This document shows, piece by piece, positions 8,353 through 17,519 of a stretch of 64,000 bases of DNA. The stretch's first letter is position 1. Each line of letters opens with the position of its first letter. A program made the position numbers and the translations under genes. The notes under the pieces are model-generated. The model did no database searches. It was given only the letters and a program-made list of their open reading frames with translations, and was not told the DNA's origin. Origin of the DNA: Ignavibacteriota bacterium (lineage in GTDB: Bacteria > Bacteroidota > Ignavibacteria > SZUA-365); assembly GCA_016218045.1 (NCBI GenBank), contig JACRFB010000016.1, positions 50,591-114,590 of the forward strand, read 5' to 3'.

Positions 8353-9300
8353 ATGCGCTCCATTCTTCCCACACCGTTCCATCGGCTCTCCGCCCTGTCG
8401 CGCGAGTTCGGGATCGAATTGTGGTGCAAACGTGACGACCTCACGGGCTTCGCGCTCGGCGGGAACAAGACACGCAAGCTCGACATGTTGATCGAGGATG
8501 CGCTGAAACGCGGCGCAACCGATCTGATCGCCGTCGGCGGCGTACAGTCGAATTTCTGCCGACTCGCGGCGGCGTACGCCGCTGCGGAAGGAGTCGCGGC
8601 ACATCTTGTCCTCGGCGGGACGCGGTTGCACTCGCGTGTAGGGGGTAATCTGCTGCTCGACGAATTTTTCGGAGCGCGGATCACACGGGTCGATTCGGAC
8701 GATTGGTTGTTATGGGAACGCGCCGCCGTGGAAAAGGAAGCAGGGCTCATTGCTGAAGGCCGTACGCCGTACAGGATGCCCGTCGGCGGCTCGACGCCGA
8801 TCGGCGCCAAGGGATATGTGGCTGGTTTCCTGGAAATCCTCAAAGATGCCGAGGCCGCCTCGATCGAAATAGGTGCGATTGTTCATGCAACATCATCCGC
8901 GGGCACACATGCGGGACTGCTTGTGGGGCGCGCGTTGAGTGGATGGGACGGACGGATCATCGCGATGGCAGTCGCTAAATCGGAGGAACAGCTCCGCAAT
9001 GAGGCGGCGGCGCTCGCTGGCACTCTGGCCGACTCGCTCGGCGTCGATATCGATCCCGCCGGATTGCTCGTGGATGCCGGGTCGCTTGGGCCGGGCTACG
9101 GTGTACCAACCGCCGAAGCACAGGAAGCGCAGCTGCTGTTCGCCTTGCGCGAAGGGATACTACTCGATGACGTCTACACGGCGAAGGCCGCCGCGGGACT
9201 GCTCCGTCTCTGCAGGGAAGGGCGCCTGCCGAAGGATCGTGCCGTGGTGTTCCTGCACACGGGAGGTGTGCCGCAGATGTTTTCGGTCCTGCCTGTCTGA
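8353..9300 (+). CDS. PLP-dependent D-cysteine desulfhydrase / ACC deaminase family
   Basis: This 315-residue fold-type II PLP enzyme contains the Schiff-base lysine motif GGNKTRKLD and the cofactor-binding GGVQSNFCRLAA. ATSSAGTHAGL (phosphate loop) and HTGGVPQMF near the C-terminus follow. By family knowledge it converts D-cysteine to pyruvate, sulfide and ammonia, or opens 1-aminocyclopropane-1-carboxylate; sequence alone cannot decide. The start was placed at the ATG at 8353 (MRSILPTPFHRL), because the conserved region begins there. A GTG at 8317 inside a hairpin with GGAGG just before it would add 12 residues. The gene is about 50 bp downstream of the oxidoreductase and may be co-transcribed with it. 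Confidence 0.87.
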   Translation: MRSILPTPFHRLSALSREFGIELWCKRDDLTGFALGGNKTRKLDMLIEDALKRGATDLIAVGGVQSNFCRLAAAYAAAEGVAAHLVLGGTRLHSRVGGNLLLDEFFGARITRVDSDDWLLWERAAVEKEAGLIAEGRTPYRMPVGGSTPIGAKGYVAGFLEILKDAEAASIEIGAIVHATSSAGTHAGLLVGRALSGWDGRIIAMAVAKSEEQLRNEAAALAGTLADSLGVDIDPAGLLVDAGSLGPGYGVPTAEAQEAQLLFALREGILLDDVYTAKAAAGLLRLCREGRLPKDRAVVFLHTGGVPQMFSVLPV

Positions 9301-9328
9301 TTCTGTAAGGCGGTCGGCCGTCGGCGGA

Positions 9329-9781
9329 TCAGAAAGCCAACATCAATGTGCCCGCACTCAACAGACCTAGCGCCGCTTGCAGAATGAGGGTGCGGGCCGG
9401 GATGGCGCGGCCGCGCCGCATCCCGTGGACAATCCCGATCGGTGTCCAATACGCCCAGCCGCACGCGTCAGCCATGATACCCCGCGCGAAATCGCCGCGT
9501 CGGTCCCACGGCCGTGGTGCGTTTACGGTTTCTGAGAAGACGTAGTACAGGAAATCGAGTCCGAACGTCCACCAGATGATGTTGAAGCCTAGCGCCGTTG
9601 CCCATCCTGCGTGCTGCAACAGCAACAGGGTGAAAACGATCTGCATACCGAGCTGGCATACCCGGTACACCTTCAACGCGCGGGACGATGTGCGCGTGCT
9701 GTTATATCCCACATAATCAATGCCGGCGTAGAGAAAGCATGCGATACCAAGAAGTATCCACGGCGATGTCACGCGGACCAT
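9329..9781 (-). CDS. Small multi-pass membrane protein, unknown function
   Basis: This 150-residue hydrophobic protein has about four predicted helices (residues 8-25, 43-62, 65-85 and 130-149). A basic, polar loop between helices three and four contains NAPRPWDRRGDF. It matches no family I recognise. It starts at the ATG at 9781 and is followed by the convergent end of the desulfhydrase gene only 28 bp away. The TonB-C protein gene on the same strand lies 45 bp upstream, so the two are probably co-transcribed. Confidence 0.65.
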   Translation of the reverse strand: MVRVTSPWILLGIACFLYAGIDYVGYNSTRTSSRALKVYRVCQLGMQIVFTLLLLQHAGWATALGFNIIWWTFGLDFLYYVFSETVNAPRPWDRRGDFARGIMADACGWAYWTPIGIVHGMRRGRAIPARTLILQAALGLLSAGTLMLAF

Positions 9782-9826
9782 GCCTCTGCTGCGAATGGAC
9801 GATGTGACGCTGCCTCCGCGAGGCGT

Positions 9827-10663
9827 TTACAGATACGACTTCTTGATCTCGAGTTCCTGATTCAGGCGGTCGATGTCGTTGGCGCTCACCACTTCAGCAT
9901 TGGAGATGATGTTCACCTGCTGCACGGCAACAACAGTGGTCGGGACCTGTTCCGGTGGGATTTCACGTTGTGTATTTCTCGCGGTTGCCGGACGACCGGA
10001 GCCGTCGAGTGTTTCCTTTGCGGAAGCAATCTCATCGCGCAGGCGAAGGATCGCGAGTTCTTTCTTTTCTGCGAGCTGCCTGTGTAGGCGCTTTGCGGCC
10101 GCGACGCGGTCTTCAAGACGCCTGCGAATTGACTCCGCCTTCTCACGGCTGCTACGTGAGTGTGCCAGACCCTGGAATTCGCGCATCACCACTTCATACT
10201 GCTGCTGCACGCGGGCGAGTTCCAGTCGCGTGTGCCAGTAATTCTCCGGATCCGACGCGAGGAGAAAATAATACGGGACGGAAATGCGGAAGTCGGTCGG
10301 AGTGCCGTCGAGCATTGCGTAGCCCGACGGGAACCGCGATTTCAGCGCCGCGCGTAATGCCTCTTCATCGAATGCTTCGTCGCCCGATCCGACCGATACC
10401 TCGGCGTACACGACGTCGCCTTCGGCGGTGACATACAGCGAGAGTTCGGCCACGCCTTCGAAATCGTTTTCACGATGGACAGCGGGGTAATCCGGTTTCA
10501 CCAATTGCGGAGGCAGCGGCGATGTAAAGTGTAACGTGGCGCCCTGAGGAGGAAGCGAGAACTCCTGCGGGATCGAGCCGCGTTTCTTTACGCCGTCCGT
10601 CTGTCCGTAACAGAGGGCGGATATGAGGAGAAAGACTGCTGCGGTGGTGAGGACACGCGTCAT
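9827..10663 (-). CDS. Exported TonB C-terminal domain protein with coiled-coil tail
   Basis: This 278-residue protein has a signal peptide (MTRVLTTAAVFLLISALCYG). A TonB-C-like module occupies about residues 48-130, with LVKPDYPAVHRENDFEGVAELSLYV-type features, then GDEAFDEEALRA and a core beta strand. A long charged helix at about residues 145-215, rich in E, K and R, is likely coiled coil. In a classical TonB the domain is C-terminal after a membrane anchor and proline spacer. Here it is N-terminal and the protein seems periplasmic, so it is unlikely to be the energy transducer itself. The start is the ATG at 10663, preceded by an AT-rich 220-bp region that probably holds the promoter. Confidence 0.75.
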   Translation of the reverse strand: MTRVLTTAAVFLLISALCYGQTDGVKKRGSIPQEFSLPPQGATLHFTSPLPPQLVKPDYPAVHRENDFEGVAELSLYVTAEGDVVYAEVSVGSGDEAFDEEALRAALKSRFPSGYAMLDGTPTDFRISVPYYFLLASDPENYWHTRLELARVQQQYEVVMREFQGLAHSRSSREKAESIRRRLEDRVAAAKRLHRQLAEKKELAILRLRDEIASAKETLDGSGRPATARNTQREIPPEQVPTTVVAVQQVNIISNAEVVSANDIDRLNQELEIKKSYL

Positions 10664-10886
10664 CTATCTGGCCTGACTCGTATGTGGAAAGTTTGGTGGG
10701 CGGAGCAAAAAGAAAAATTAACCGCCAACTCATCCTCCATGCAAGAGCCAATTTTTCACACCGTGCAAATGGTAGCGCTTCCATCCGAAATAGGCAGATT
10801 TTACAACAATCGTGCACGCAGAATTGTTGAAAAATGGCCCAAACACACGCAGAAAAGCAGATATTTTTATCAAAGGATGTCCGTTA

Positions 10887-12095
10887 TCACGGGTCGGTCT
10901 TCGAAAAATCTGCTGCTCCGAATTGGCCGGTCAGGTCCGTGTAAAGTTTCAGAAGACGCACAAATCCATGCTCCCACTGGAAGTCGTTTTGTGCCGCATC
11001 AAGGGCATGTGCGGTCATCGCCGCCCGCCGCTGTGGATCTTTCAAGAGGTTCAGCCCTTCCGTGATTGTTTCGGGATACGTCGCGTCGACGACGAGTCCC
11101 ATGCCGCGGGCCCGTATCACATCCGCCACTCCCGGGTTGTCGCTGGCAAGTACCGGCAGGCCCGCCTGCGCGTATTCATAGAGCTTGTTGGGGGCGCAAT
11201 ACATGTTGTTGCGGCAGTCGTTTCGATAGAATAGAACACCGACATCGGCCGATGAAGTGAATCTGTGTAATGATTCGTAGTGGACGAAGGGATGAAACAC
11301 CACGCGTCCGCTGAGCCCTCGTTGCGAAATGGCGACCTCGAGCTTGCGGCGCTGTTCATCGCTGCCGCGTCCGGCAAGAACAAGCACTATGCCCTCATCG
11401 GTGTGCACCATGGCTTCGATCAGCTCGTGCAGGCAGCGGCTCTCGTCGAAGATCCCTTGATACAGCACAATCATATCAGGCAGTATTCCTTGTGCAGCTA
11501 AAAAGTCCGACAGAACAGACGAGGCCTCGGGCGACCTGTATGGCGGGGCATTGGGTATCACAAGTGTCGTGGTCCGCGCCCCGTATTCGTCACGATAGAT
11601 GCGCGCGCGGTTCTCCTCGGGTGTGATGAGGGCGTCGACCCGCGGGCAGAGAAAACGATCGAGTGTCCGCCAGAAGGCGGGGAACGGCGCGGTGATGCCG
11701 TTGCTCTCGCCCCAGAGTTCATGCGCATTGTACACGATGCGCTTCCGCGACAACCGCGCGGCAAGCCACGACGGGATCGCCGCGGGCAGGTCATGCGCCA
11801 CAACGATGGTACATCGCGTCCGAAGCACAAAGAAGAATACACGCACCATGTATTCCGCAAACCGGGCAAGCTTCCATGCACGCGATTGCCGCGTGCTGAG
11901 TCTGCGGAGAAGTATCCGGGCACGCGTGAGGGACAGGTGCGGCAGCGAAAGAGGCGCCGCGTTTGGTTCGTCGTCGTTTGCCACTTCGTACACCGCGGTC
12001 TCCACACCCGCAAGGGAGAGCGAGCGGAGCTCGTGATACACAGGCGGAAGTTTCGCGATCGTGTTGAAGAGTATATGGCAGATGTCTGGCGGCAT
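10887..12095 (-). CDS. GT4-family glycosyltransferase
   Basis: This 402-residue retaining GT-B glycosyltransferase has an N-terminal acceptor domain. The C-terminal nucleotide-sugar domain contains VLYQGIFDESR, LAGRGSDEQR and the EX7E-type segment APNKLYEYAQAGLPVLASDNPG. The likely role is transfer of a sugar from a nucleotide donor in exopolysaccharide, O-antigen or glycolipid synthesis at the inner face of the inner membrane. The start was set at the ATG at 12095 (MPPDICHILFN), which begins the typical GT-B first strand. The frame extends to a TTG at 12146 that has a weak GGA upstream. It is divergent from the secreted PNGase-like gene. Confidence 0.85.
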   Translation of the reverse strand: MPPDICHILFNTIAKLPPVYHELRSLSLAGVETAVYEVANDDEPNAAPLSLPHLSLTRARILLRRLSTRQSRAWKLARFAEYMVRVFFFVLRTRCTIVVAHDLPAAIPSWLAARLSRKRIVYNAHELWGESNGITAPFPAFWRTLDRFLCPRVDALITPEENRARIYRDEYGARTTTLVIPNAPPYRSPEASSVLSDFLAAQGILPDMIVLYQGIFDESRCLHELIEAMVHTDEGIVLVLAGRGSDEQRRKLEVAISQRGLSGRVVFHPFVHYESLHRFTSSADVGVLFYRNDCRNNMYCAPNKLYEYAQAGLPVLASDNPGVADVIRARGMGLVVDATYPETITEGLNLLKDPQRRAAMTAHALDAAQNDFQWEHGFVRLLKLYTDLTGQFGAADFSKTDP

Positions 12096-12224
12096 AGGTG
12101 TGTGGGGGTGAAGTTCAACTTGGCGTAATTCTCCGTATTTTTCCAATTCGTTCCAGTATCACACTTCGACGCCCGGACAACAGTCAATCACCGGGAACGC
12201 GGAGCTCTCATCGAAAGGATGTAT

Positions 12225-15200
12225 ATGCGACACTCCAAACTTCTCCTTGTGCCAGTGTTTCTACTCGCCTTTTGTGCGCACAACACCCACGCGGGTCCGG
12301 GCGATACGATCGTGGTCAAGACCTTTACTTTCGATCAGCGCGCACCCTACGAGGGAAAATTTCTTTTCCCCAGCACCGCGAAACGTTTCGAAAAAATCCT
12401 GATGTACTACAAGCTGAAATGTAATCCCGCCCAAAGCCCTGCCTGTGGTGAGTGGGATTATCTCACCTACACCAACGTCTATCAGCATACGGGACGCCTC
12501 GACTCGACCCTCAAATCACAACCGAGCTTCACCGTGAACGGCGCTGCCCGCGACACGCTGCTCGCGACACGCACTCCCGCATGGATCTACGGTGGTCGCT
12601 TTGAGAAATCGATCACACATACCTCCACCATATCGCTGAAAGAGGCGAGTGTCGGATCCGGTTCACTGACCATCGATCCGCGACATGGAATCGGAGCACA
12701 GGACAGGCGGTATCAATTCCTCTGGCGCGCCGACGAGTTGGTCGCCGCCGGACTTGCGGCGGGACCCGTCACCGGTCTGCGCCTGAATGTCTCATCCGGA
12801 TCATCCCACTTTCAAAATTTGACACTGCGTCTCCGCGGCACGTCGCAGACGGAGCTTTCGGCGGTCGCCCCTGTTCTGGACGGCTTCACAACCGTGTATC
12901 AGCAGGGCACGCGCATGCAGGCCGGGATTGTTCCGCTGCAGTTCCTCGCACCGTACCAGTGGGACGGTACGCAGAACCTGCTGATCGACGTGAGTTATAC
13001 CTGCGCTGACGACAGTCCCATTTTGCTTTCCGCCGATGCAACCGGATTTACTGCGGGCCTCGACACCGACCCCGCCGATATCGCCGTTGACTTTGCAGCG
13101 GTGAGCCACGCCGCGGCACCGGTTGACCGGTTCGAGACGGTTTCCGATGCGATCACCGTGTCGCTGTGGTGCTACGGCGATGCAGCAGCCCTGCCCGCCA
13201 ACACCAGCATCTTTGAAGCGAATGATGCGCAGGGTAAACGTGTGATCAACGCACATCTGCCATGGGGCAACGGACGAATATATTGGGACGCAGGCGCCGG
13301 AACGTATGATCGTATCGAGAACGACGCGCTGCCTGAGAACTACAAGGGGCGCTGGAACCATTGGGCGTTCACCAAAGATGCACGTACAGGCGATATGCGC
13401 ATCTATCTTAACGGAGAACTGTGGCACAGCGGTACCGGAAAGACCAAACCCATGAACGGCATCCGGGAGTTTCGCATCGGCAGCAATGGCGCGGGCGCGG
13501 GATCCTATTACGACGGTTTGATCGACGATGTATGTGTATGGAATTCGGTACTCGATCAGGCCACGATACAGGGACTCATGCGCAGCACTCCCGGACCTTC
13601 GCATCCTTTCGCCGCATCTCTTGTCGCGCAGTACACGTTTGATGAAGGTCATGGGGCATTCACGGCCAACAATGCGATGCCCGGGAGCGCGGCACGGCTC
13701 GTCGGAGGTGCATTCTGGGCCGACTACCGTGGCGACAGACAGAAGAATTTTATCCCGGTACCCGCACGCCCCGCGGTGGTCTTTGAACAGGGCGTCTATA
13801 CCTCCAGAATCGATTCCGTGTTTGTGCCGGATTCGTCGGCGGTACACCCGATGATGGTCGTCCGCTTCGGAGACAGCACACGCGCCACAACACCCACCGA
13901 CACGCTGTTGGTGTGGGCTCCGTTCTGGCGGTATACGTTCGACGCCTCGGGAAAAATTATCGATTCGAGTTATATCGCAGCGGACGACACCTTCATCCGG
14001 CAGAACTGGCCGTACTACGGCCCGCCGTTCGAAGTTGTGAACCGCTTCGAAATCGGCAGGTTCATCACTCCCTACGGCATCAACCTCGACCTCGGCGAAG
14101 GGTGGACCTGGATCTACGACGTGACCGACTTTGCACCGCTGTTCACCGACTCCGTTCACATCTCTGCGGGAAACTGGCAGGAACTTCTCGAACTGAATTT
14201 TGTGATGATTGAAGGAATTCCGCCGAGGGATGTTGTGCGTGTGCAGAACGTGTGGAATGGGGATTGGTCGCTCAAGTCCTTTGCCGAGCGCGTCCCTCCG
14301 AAACGAGTCGGTCTCGATCCGCGTGCGGCCTCACACCGCCTGAAGGTAACCACTACCGGACACCAATTCAGCAACGCGACCAACTGTGCAGAATTCTGTC
14401 CGAAGGTTCACAGTCTCGACATCAATGGTGCAACGCGCTATTCGTGGCAGATCATTCAGGAGTGCGCCGACAATCCCTTATACCCGCAGGGCGGTACGTG
14501 GATATACGACCGCGCCGGATGGTGCCCGGGCATGCCCGCCGCAACACAAAATCTGGAGCTGACCCCGTACGTGTCCGGCGACTCGGCGCTTATCGACTAC
14601 AACTCCGAGTACGACGAGTTCGGAAACTACGTGGTGGAAACACAGTTGATTTCGTACGGTCCCGCAAATTTCACTCGTGATGCAGCGCTGCTCGATATAA
14701 TCACACCAAGCACCTACGAAATGCATCGCCGTTTTAATCCCGCCTGTTCGCGCCCGCGCATCCGCATCCGGAACAACGGATCCGAGACGTTGACATCCCT
14801 CGATATCGCATACGGTCCGGTCGGAGGCAATACCAACACGTGGCGCTGGACCGGTTCCCTCGATTTTCTGAGTGAAGCGGATGTGTACCTGCCGTCGTTC
14901 GAGTGGGGGACTCCTTCTGGTGAGAATCGTTTCCGTGTCGCTCTCTCGAATCCCAACGGGGGGGCTGACGAGTACCAGACGAATAATGTCATGACATCGA
15001 GTTTTGTGCCTGTGCCGGTTCACGCAAAACCGATTTATGTGTATTTCAAGACGAATCTTGCAGCGTCGGAAAACTGGTATGAGGTTCTCGATGCCGGGGG
15101 AAATCAGGTTCATGTGAAGAGCGGCTTTGCGAACAACACGATCAATCGCGATACGTTGAGACTTCCGAATGGCTGTTATGAGTTCATCCTGCACGACACA

Positions 15201-15629
15201 GGGAATGACGGCATCTCGTTCTGGGCCAATAACGACGGCTCGGGAAACATCAATTTCCGCATGGTGGGCGGCTCGCTGTGGGCGTCGCTCGGGGCGGACT
15301 TCGGCAAGGAAACACGGTACTCCTTCCGGCTCGAGATTCCGACTGGACTGGACGACGTTCCCGTCACCGTCGATGCATTTGACGTGTATCCCAACCCGGC
15401 CGCATCCGGCATCACGGTCTCCTTCGAACACCAGGCATCGGCGCATATCACCCTCTCGCTCACTGATCTTCTCGGCCGGCGCGTTCTGACGCATGATGCG
15501 GGAAACATGAACACGGGCACGCATGAATTACTGCTTTCAACGCAGGGTGTCGCTCCCGGGACCTACGTCCTCGATGTAGCTCGTAACGGGAAACCTTTCA
15601 GGCAGGCAACAGTGCGTGTTCTGCGTTGA
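12225..15629 (+). CDS. Secreted PNGase F-like protein with LamG domain and T9SS sorting tail
   Basis: This 1134-residue protein has a signal peptide (MRHSKLLLVPVFLLAFCAHNTHA). A PNGase F-like N-domain at residues 25-260 contains CGEWDYLTYTNVY. A concanavalin/LamG domain lies at about residues 290-450 (DAITVSLWCYG to LIDDVCVWN). PNGase F-like sequence resumes, with WIYDRAGWCPGMPA and YDEFGNYVVETQL. A CARDB-like stretch follows, and the C-terminal sorting domain starts at about residue 1055 (FDVYPNPAASG to the GTYVLDV end). By family knowledge PNGase F releases N-glycans from glycoproteins; activity here is inferred and the catalytic acids were not mapped. The start at 12225 rather than 12219 fits an AAAGGA five bases upstream. 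Confidence 0.86.
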   Translation: MRHSKLLLVPVFLLAFCAHNTHAGPGDTIVVKTFTFDQRAPYEGKFLFPSTAKRFEKILMYYKLKCNPAQSPACGEWDYLTYTNVYQHTGRLDSTLKSQPSFTVNGAARDTLLATRTPAWIYGGRFEKSITHTSTISLKEASVGSGSLTIDPRHGIGAQDRRYQFLWRADELVAAGLAAGPVTGLRLNVSSGSSHFQNLTLRLRGTSQTELSAVAPVLDGFTTVYQQGTRMQAGIVPLQFLAPYQWDGTQNLLIDVSYTCADDSPILLSADATGFTAGLDTDPADIAVDFAAVSHAAAPVDRFETVSDAITVSLWCYGDAAALPANTSIFEANDAQGKRVINAHLPWGNGRIYWDAGAGTYDRIENDALPENYKGRWNHWAFTKDARTGDMRIYLNGELWHSGTGKTKPMNGIREFRIGSNGAGAGSYYDGLIDDVCVWNSVLDQATIQGLMRSTPGPSHPFAASLVAQYTFDEGHGAFTANNAMPGSAARLVGGAFWADYRGDRQKNFIPVPARPAVVFEQGVYTSRIDSVFVPDSSAVHPMMVVRFGDSTRATTPTDTLLVWAPFWRYTFDASGKIIDSSYIAADDTFIRQNWPYYGPPFEVVNRFEIGRFITPYGINLDLGEGWTWIYDVTDFAPLFTDSVHISAGNWQELLELNFVMIEGIPPRDVVRVQNVWNGDWSLKSFAERVPPKRVGLDPRAASHRLKVTTTGHQFSNATNCAEFCPKVHSLDINGATRYSWQIIQECADNPLYPQGGTWIYDRAGWCPGMPAATQNLELTPYVSGDSALIDYNSEYDEFGNYVVETQLISYGPANFTRDAALLDIITPSTYEMHRRFNPACSRPRIRIRNNGSETLTSLDIAYGPVGGNTNTWRWTGSLDFLSEADVYLPSFEWGTPSGENRFRVALSNPNGGADEYQTNNVMTSSFVPVPVHAKPIYVYFKTNLAASENWYEVLDAGGNQVHVKSGFANNTINRDTLRLPNGCYEFILHDTGNDGISFWANNDGSGNINFRMVGGSLWASLGADFGKETRYSFRLEIPTGLDDVPVTVDAFDVYPNPAASGITVSFEHQASAHITLSLTDLLGRRVLTHDAGNMNTGTHELLLSTQGVAPGTYVLDVARNGKPFRQATVRVLR

Positions 15630-15712
15630 CGGCTGCATTGAGGTCCTGATCCCTGCGACTTTGCCGCCTCTCGACGCAGCCTGATCCATCCGCCCACAAT
15701 CTTTGAATTTGC

Positions 15713-15747
15713 CGCGGCCCGATGAACAAATCGGGCCGCGACTTTTT
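15713..15747 (+). terminator. Rho-independent terminator of the PNGase-like gene
   Basis: An 11-bp perfect GC-rich stem (15713-15723 and 15730-15740, six-base loop) is followed by AC and five T (15743-15747). It lies about 85 bp past the stop codon of the secreted protein gene. Confidence 0.85.
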
Positions 15748-15829
15748 CCGGGAACAAAATGGACGGACCGCGCATACAAAAGGATGGGGCGGTCGTGGTG
15801 AACCGCCCGGATTCAGCACGGGGGGTGCA

Positions 15830-16609
15830 ATGAAAACACAGACTGTAGCGCACGAACAACCGGGGGACGCAGGAGGCAGGCTGCGTGCGGGATTGAATGC
15901 TGCGTCGAGGTCCATACACGCGCTGCTCGACTTCGTCTATCCTCCGCGCTGCCTCGTGTGCGAGGTACCGCTCAGGCCAGAGGATGTCCTCTGCGCGCGT
16001 TGTATCGCGGATGCGCCGTCGTATCCAATGACTGCCGGCGCGTCGCACGAACACCTCGCATCACTGTCGTACAGTGCCGATGCCCGCGCGATGTTTGTTG
16101 CCTTCGAGTTCGAGCCGGGCGGCGGCATCGCGGAGACGATACACGCCATGAAGTATCGCGGCTTGTTTCGCATGGCGCGGTGGCTCGGCCGCGTGATAGG
16201 GGAACGGTGCGTCGGCAGCGAACTCGTCGGCGGGGACCCGCTACTGGTTCCCGTGCCACTGCATCCCGTGAAACAGCTCGAACGCGGCTATAATCAGGCG
16301 GCGGAGTTATGTTGCGGTATTGCCGATGAAACAGGCCTCACCGTTGTGCCCGACGCGCTGCGGCGAGCCCGGTATACGGCCTCGCAAGCTGCGATGAAGC
16401 TCGATCTCGCCCGAAGGAAATCGAACACGCTCAACGCGTTCGAAGTGCATCCCCGGCGCGTTGCATTGATTCGCGAACGGCCCGTGATTGTTGTCGACGA
16501 CCTTATCACGACAGGGGCCACCATCAGCGAGTGTGCCTTTGTTTTACGCGAACAGGGCTCCCCCGAGGTTCGGCTTCTCGCCGCCGCGCGTCCGCCCAAG
16601 GCGGAGTAG
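15830..16609 (+). CDS. ComF family phosphoribosyltransferase-like protein
   Basis: This 259-residue protein has an N-terminal zinc finger (PPRCLVCEVPL and LCARC, four Cys, residues about 44-65). A type I PRTase fold follows, with the PRPP-binding motif VIVVDDLITTGAT at residues about 222-234. The ComF family includes DNA-uptake proteins such as ComFC; the substrate of the PRTase fold is not known. The start is the ATG at 15830, with GGGGGTGCA just upstream. The frame continues to 15722, but that stretch overlaps the preceding terminator, so the longer version is rejected. The gene is convergent with the RfbF-like gene. Confidence 0.85.
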   Translation: MKTQTVAHEQPGDAGGRLRAGLNAASRSIHALLDFVYPPRCLVCEVPLRPEDVLCARCIADAPSYPMTAGASHEHLASLSYSADARAMFVAFEFEPGGGIAETIHAMKYRGLFRMARWLGRVIGERCVGSELVGGDPLLVPVPLHPVKQLERGYNQAAELCCGIADETGLTVVPDALRRARYTASQAAMKLDLARRKSNTLNAFEVHPRRVALIRERPVIVVDDLITTGATISECAFVLREQGSPEVRLLAAARPPKAE

Positions 16610-16662
16610 GCCGATTTTCGGCAACGCCGCACGCGCGCCGATGCCCGCTCTCTGTCAACCGG

Positions 16663-17451
16663 TTAACGCCCGGTACTCCACGGGGCATGGCCTGAAGACC
16701 ACAGCCGCTCGAGTGTATGGAGGTCCTTCTGCGTATCGAGGCAATGCCAGAAGCCGTCGTACTCATGAACACCGAGCAAACCCTCACGCGCCATCGGCTC
16801 GAGAACATCGCGTTCGAGCACGGCATCGTCGCCTGTGATCCTGTCGAATATCGACCGGTGGAACATGAAGAATCCGCCGTTGATGCGGATATGGCTGTGC
16901 GGCTTCTCTTCGAACCGTGTCACCTTTCCATCGACTGCTTCAACCACGCCGAAACGCGATGGGGAAAGGACCGACAGCATCGTCGCGGGAAGGCCTTGGG
17001 CGAGATGTGTGCGTGTTATCGCGGCAATATCGACCGAGGAAAGACCGTCGGCATAGGTCGTCAGGAAATGATCGGTCTCGACAAACGGGCGCGCGCGCAG
17101 GACGCGGCCTCCCGTCTGCGTGTCCTCTCCTGTATGAACGAAAGTGATTGTCCAGTCCCGCTCGTCATCGGGCAGCGCAGTGTGATACTGGTGTGGGGCC
17201 CCGTCCATCGAGAGCGTGTAATGGCAGCGCCGTGAGCGGTATCGTTCGAACCATTCGGCTATGATGTCGCCCTTGTGTCCAAGCGCGATAACAAAGTGCC
17301 TGTACCCGCATCTCGAGTAGAGCTTCATGACATGCCAGATGACCGGCATACCCCCGACGGGAACGAGTGCCTTGGGTACCAGATCCGCATGCGGACGCAG
17401 CCGCATTCCCTTGCCGCCCGCAAGAATGATAACAGGATGCTGTGAGCTCAT
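16663..17451 (-). CDS. Sugar-phosphate nucleotidyltransferase, RfbF-like
   Basis: This 262-residue enzyme carries the nucleotide-binding signature LAGGKGMRLRPHAD with PKALVPVGGMP, as in glucose-1-phosphate cytidylyltransferases. The middle TGEDTQTGGRVLRAR and the C-terminal INGGFFMFHRSIFD and GFWHCLDTQKD match the RfbF pattern, and the length fits. The likely reaction is CTP plus glucose 1-phosphate to CDP-glucose, feeding a deoxysugar pathway. No dehydratase (RfbG) or other sugar genes adjoin it, so the specificity is inferred. The start is the ATG at 17451 (MSSQHPVIILAGG); a Met 15 codons upstream lacks homology. Confidence 0.82.
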   Translation of the reverse strand: MSSQHPVIILAGGKGMRLRPHADLVPKALVPVGGMPVIWHVMKLYSRCGYRHFVIALGHKGDIIAEWFERYRSRRCHYTLSMDGAPHQYHTALPDDERDWTITFVHTGEDTQTGGRVLRARPFVETDHFLTTYADGLSSVDIAAITRTHLAQGLPATMLSVLSPSRFGVVEAVDGKVTRFEEKPHSHIRINGGFFMFHRSIFDRITGDDAVLERDVLEPMAREGLLGVHEYDGFWHCLDTQKDLHTLERLWSSGHAPWSTGR

Positions 17452-17519
17452 CGAATGTGCGTTATGTGGTGCGCGTGGTCCGTGCGCGTGGGACATTGCT
17501 TCCGCGAACCGCGGAAATC

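Noticed and set aside
7321..8631. Long antisense open frame opposite the Fe-S oxidoreductase
   Set aside because: It lies fully opposite strongly conserved coding sequence, has no recognisable motif, and is an expected by-product of high GC content.
12801..14159. Long antisense open frame opposite the PNGase-like gene
   Set aside because: It is opposite a clear domain-bearing gene, has low-complexity composition without motifs, and no ribosome binding site.
14478..15524. Second antisense frame opposite the PNGase-like gene
   Set aside because: It is opposite the sorting-tail region, with no family match; considered a shadow of the GC-rich coding strand.
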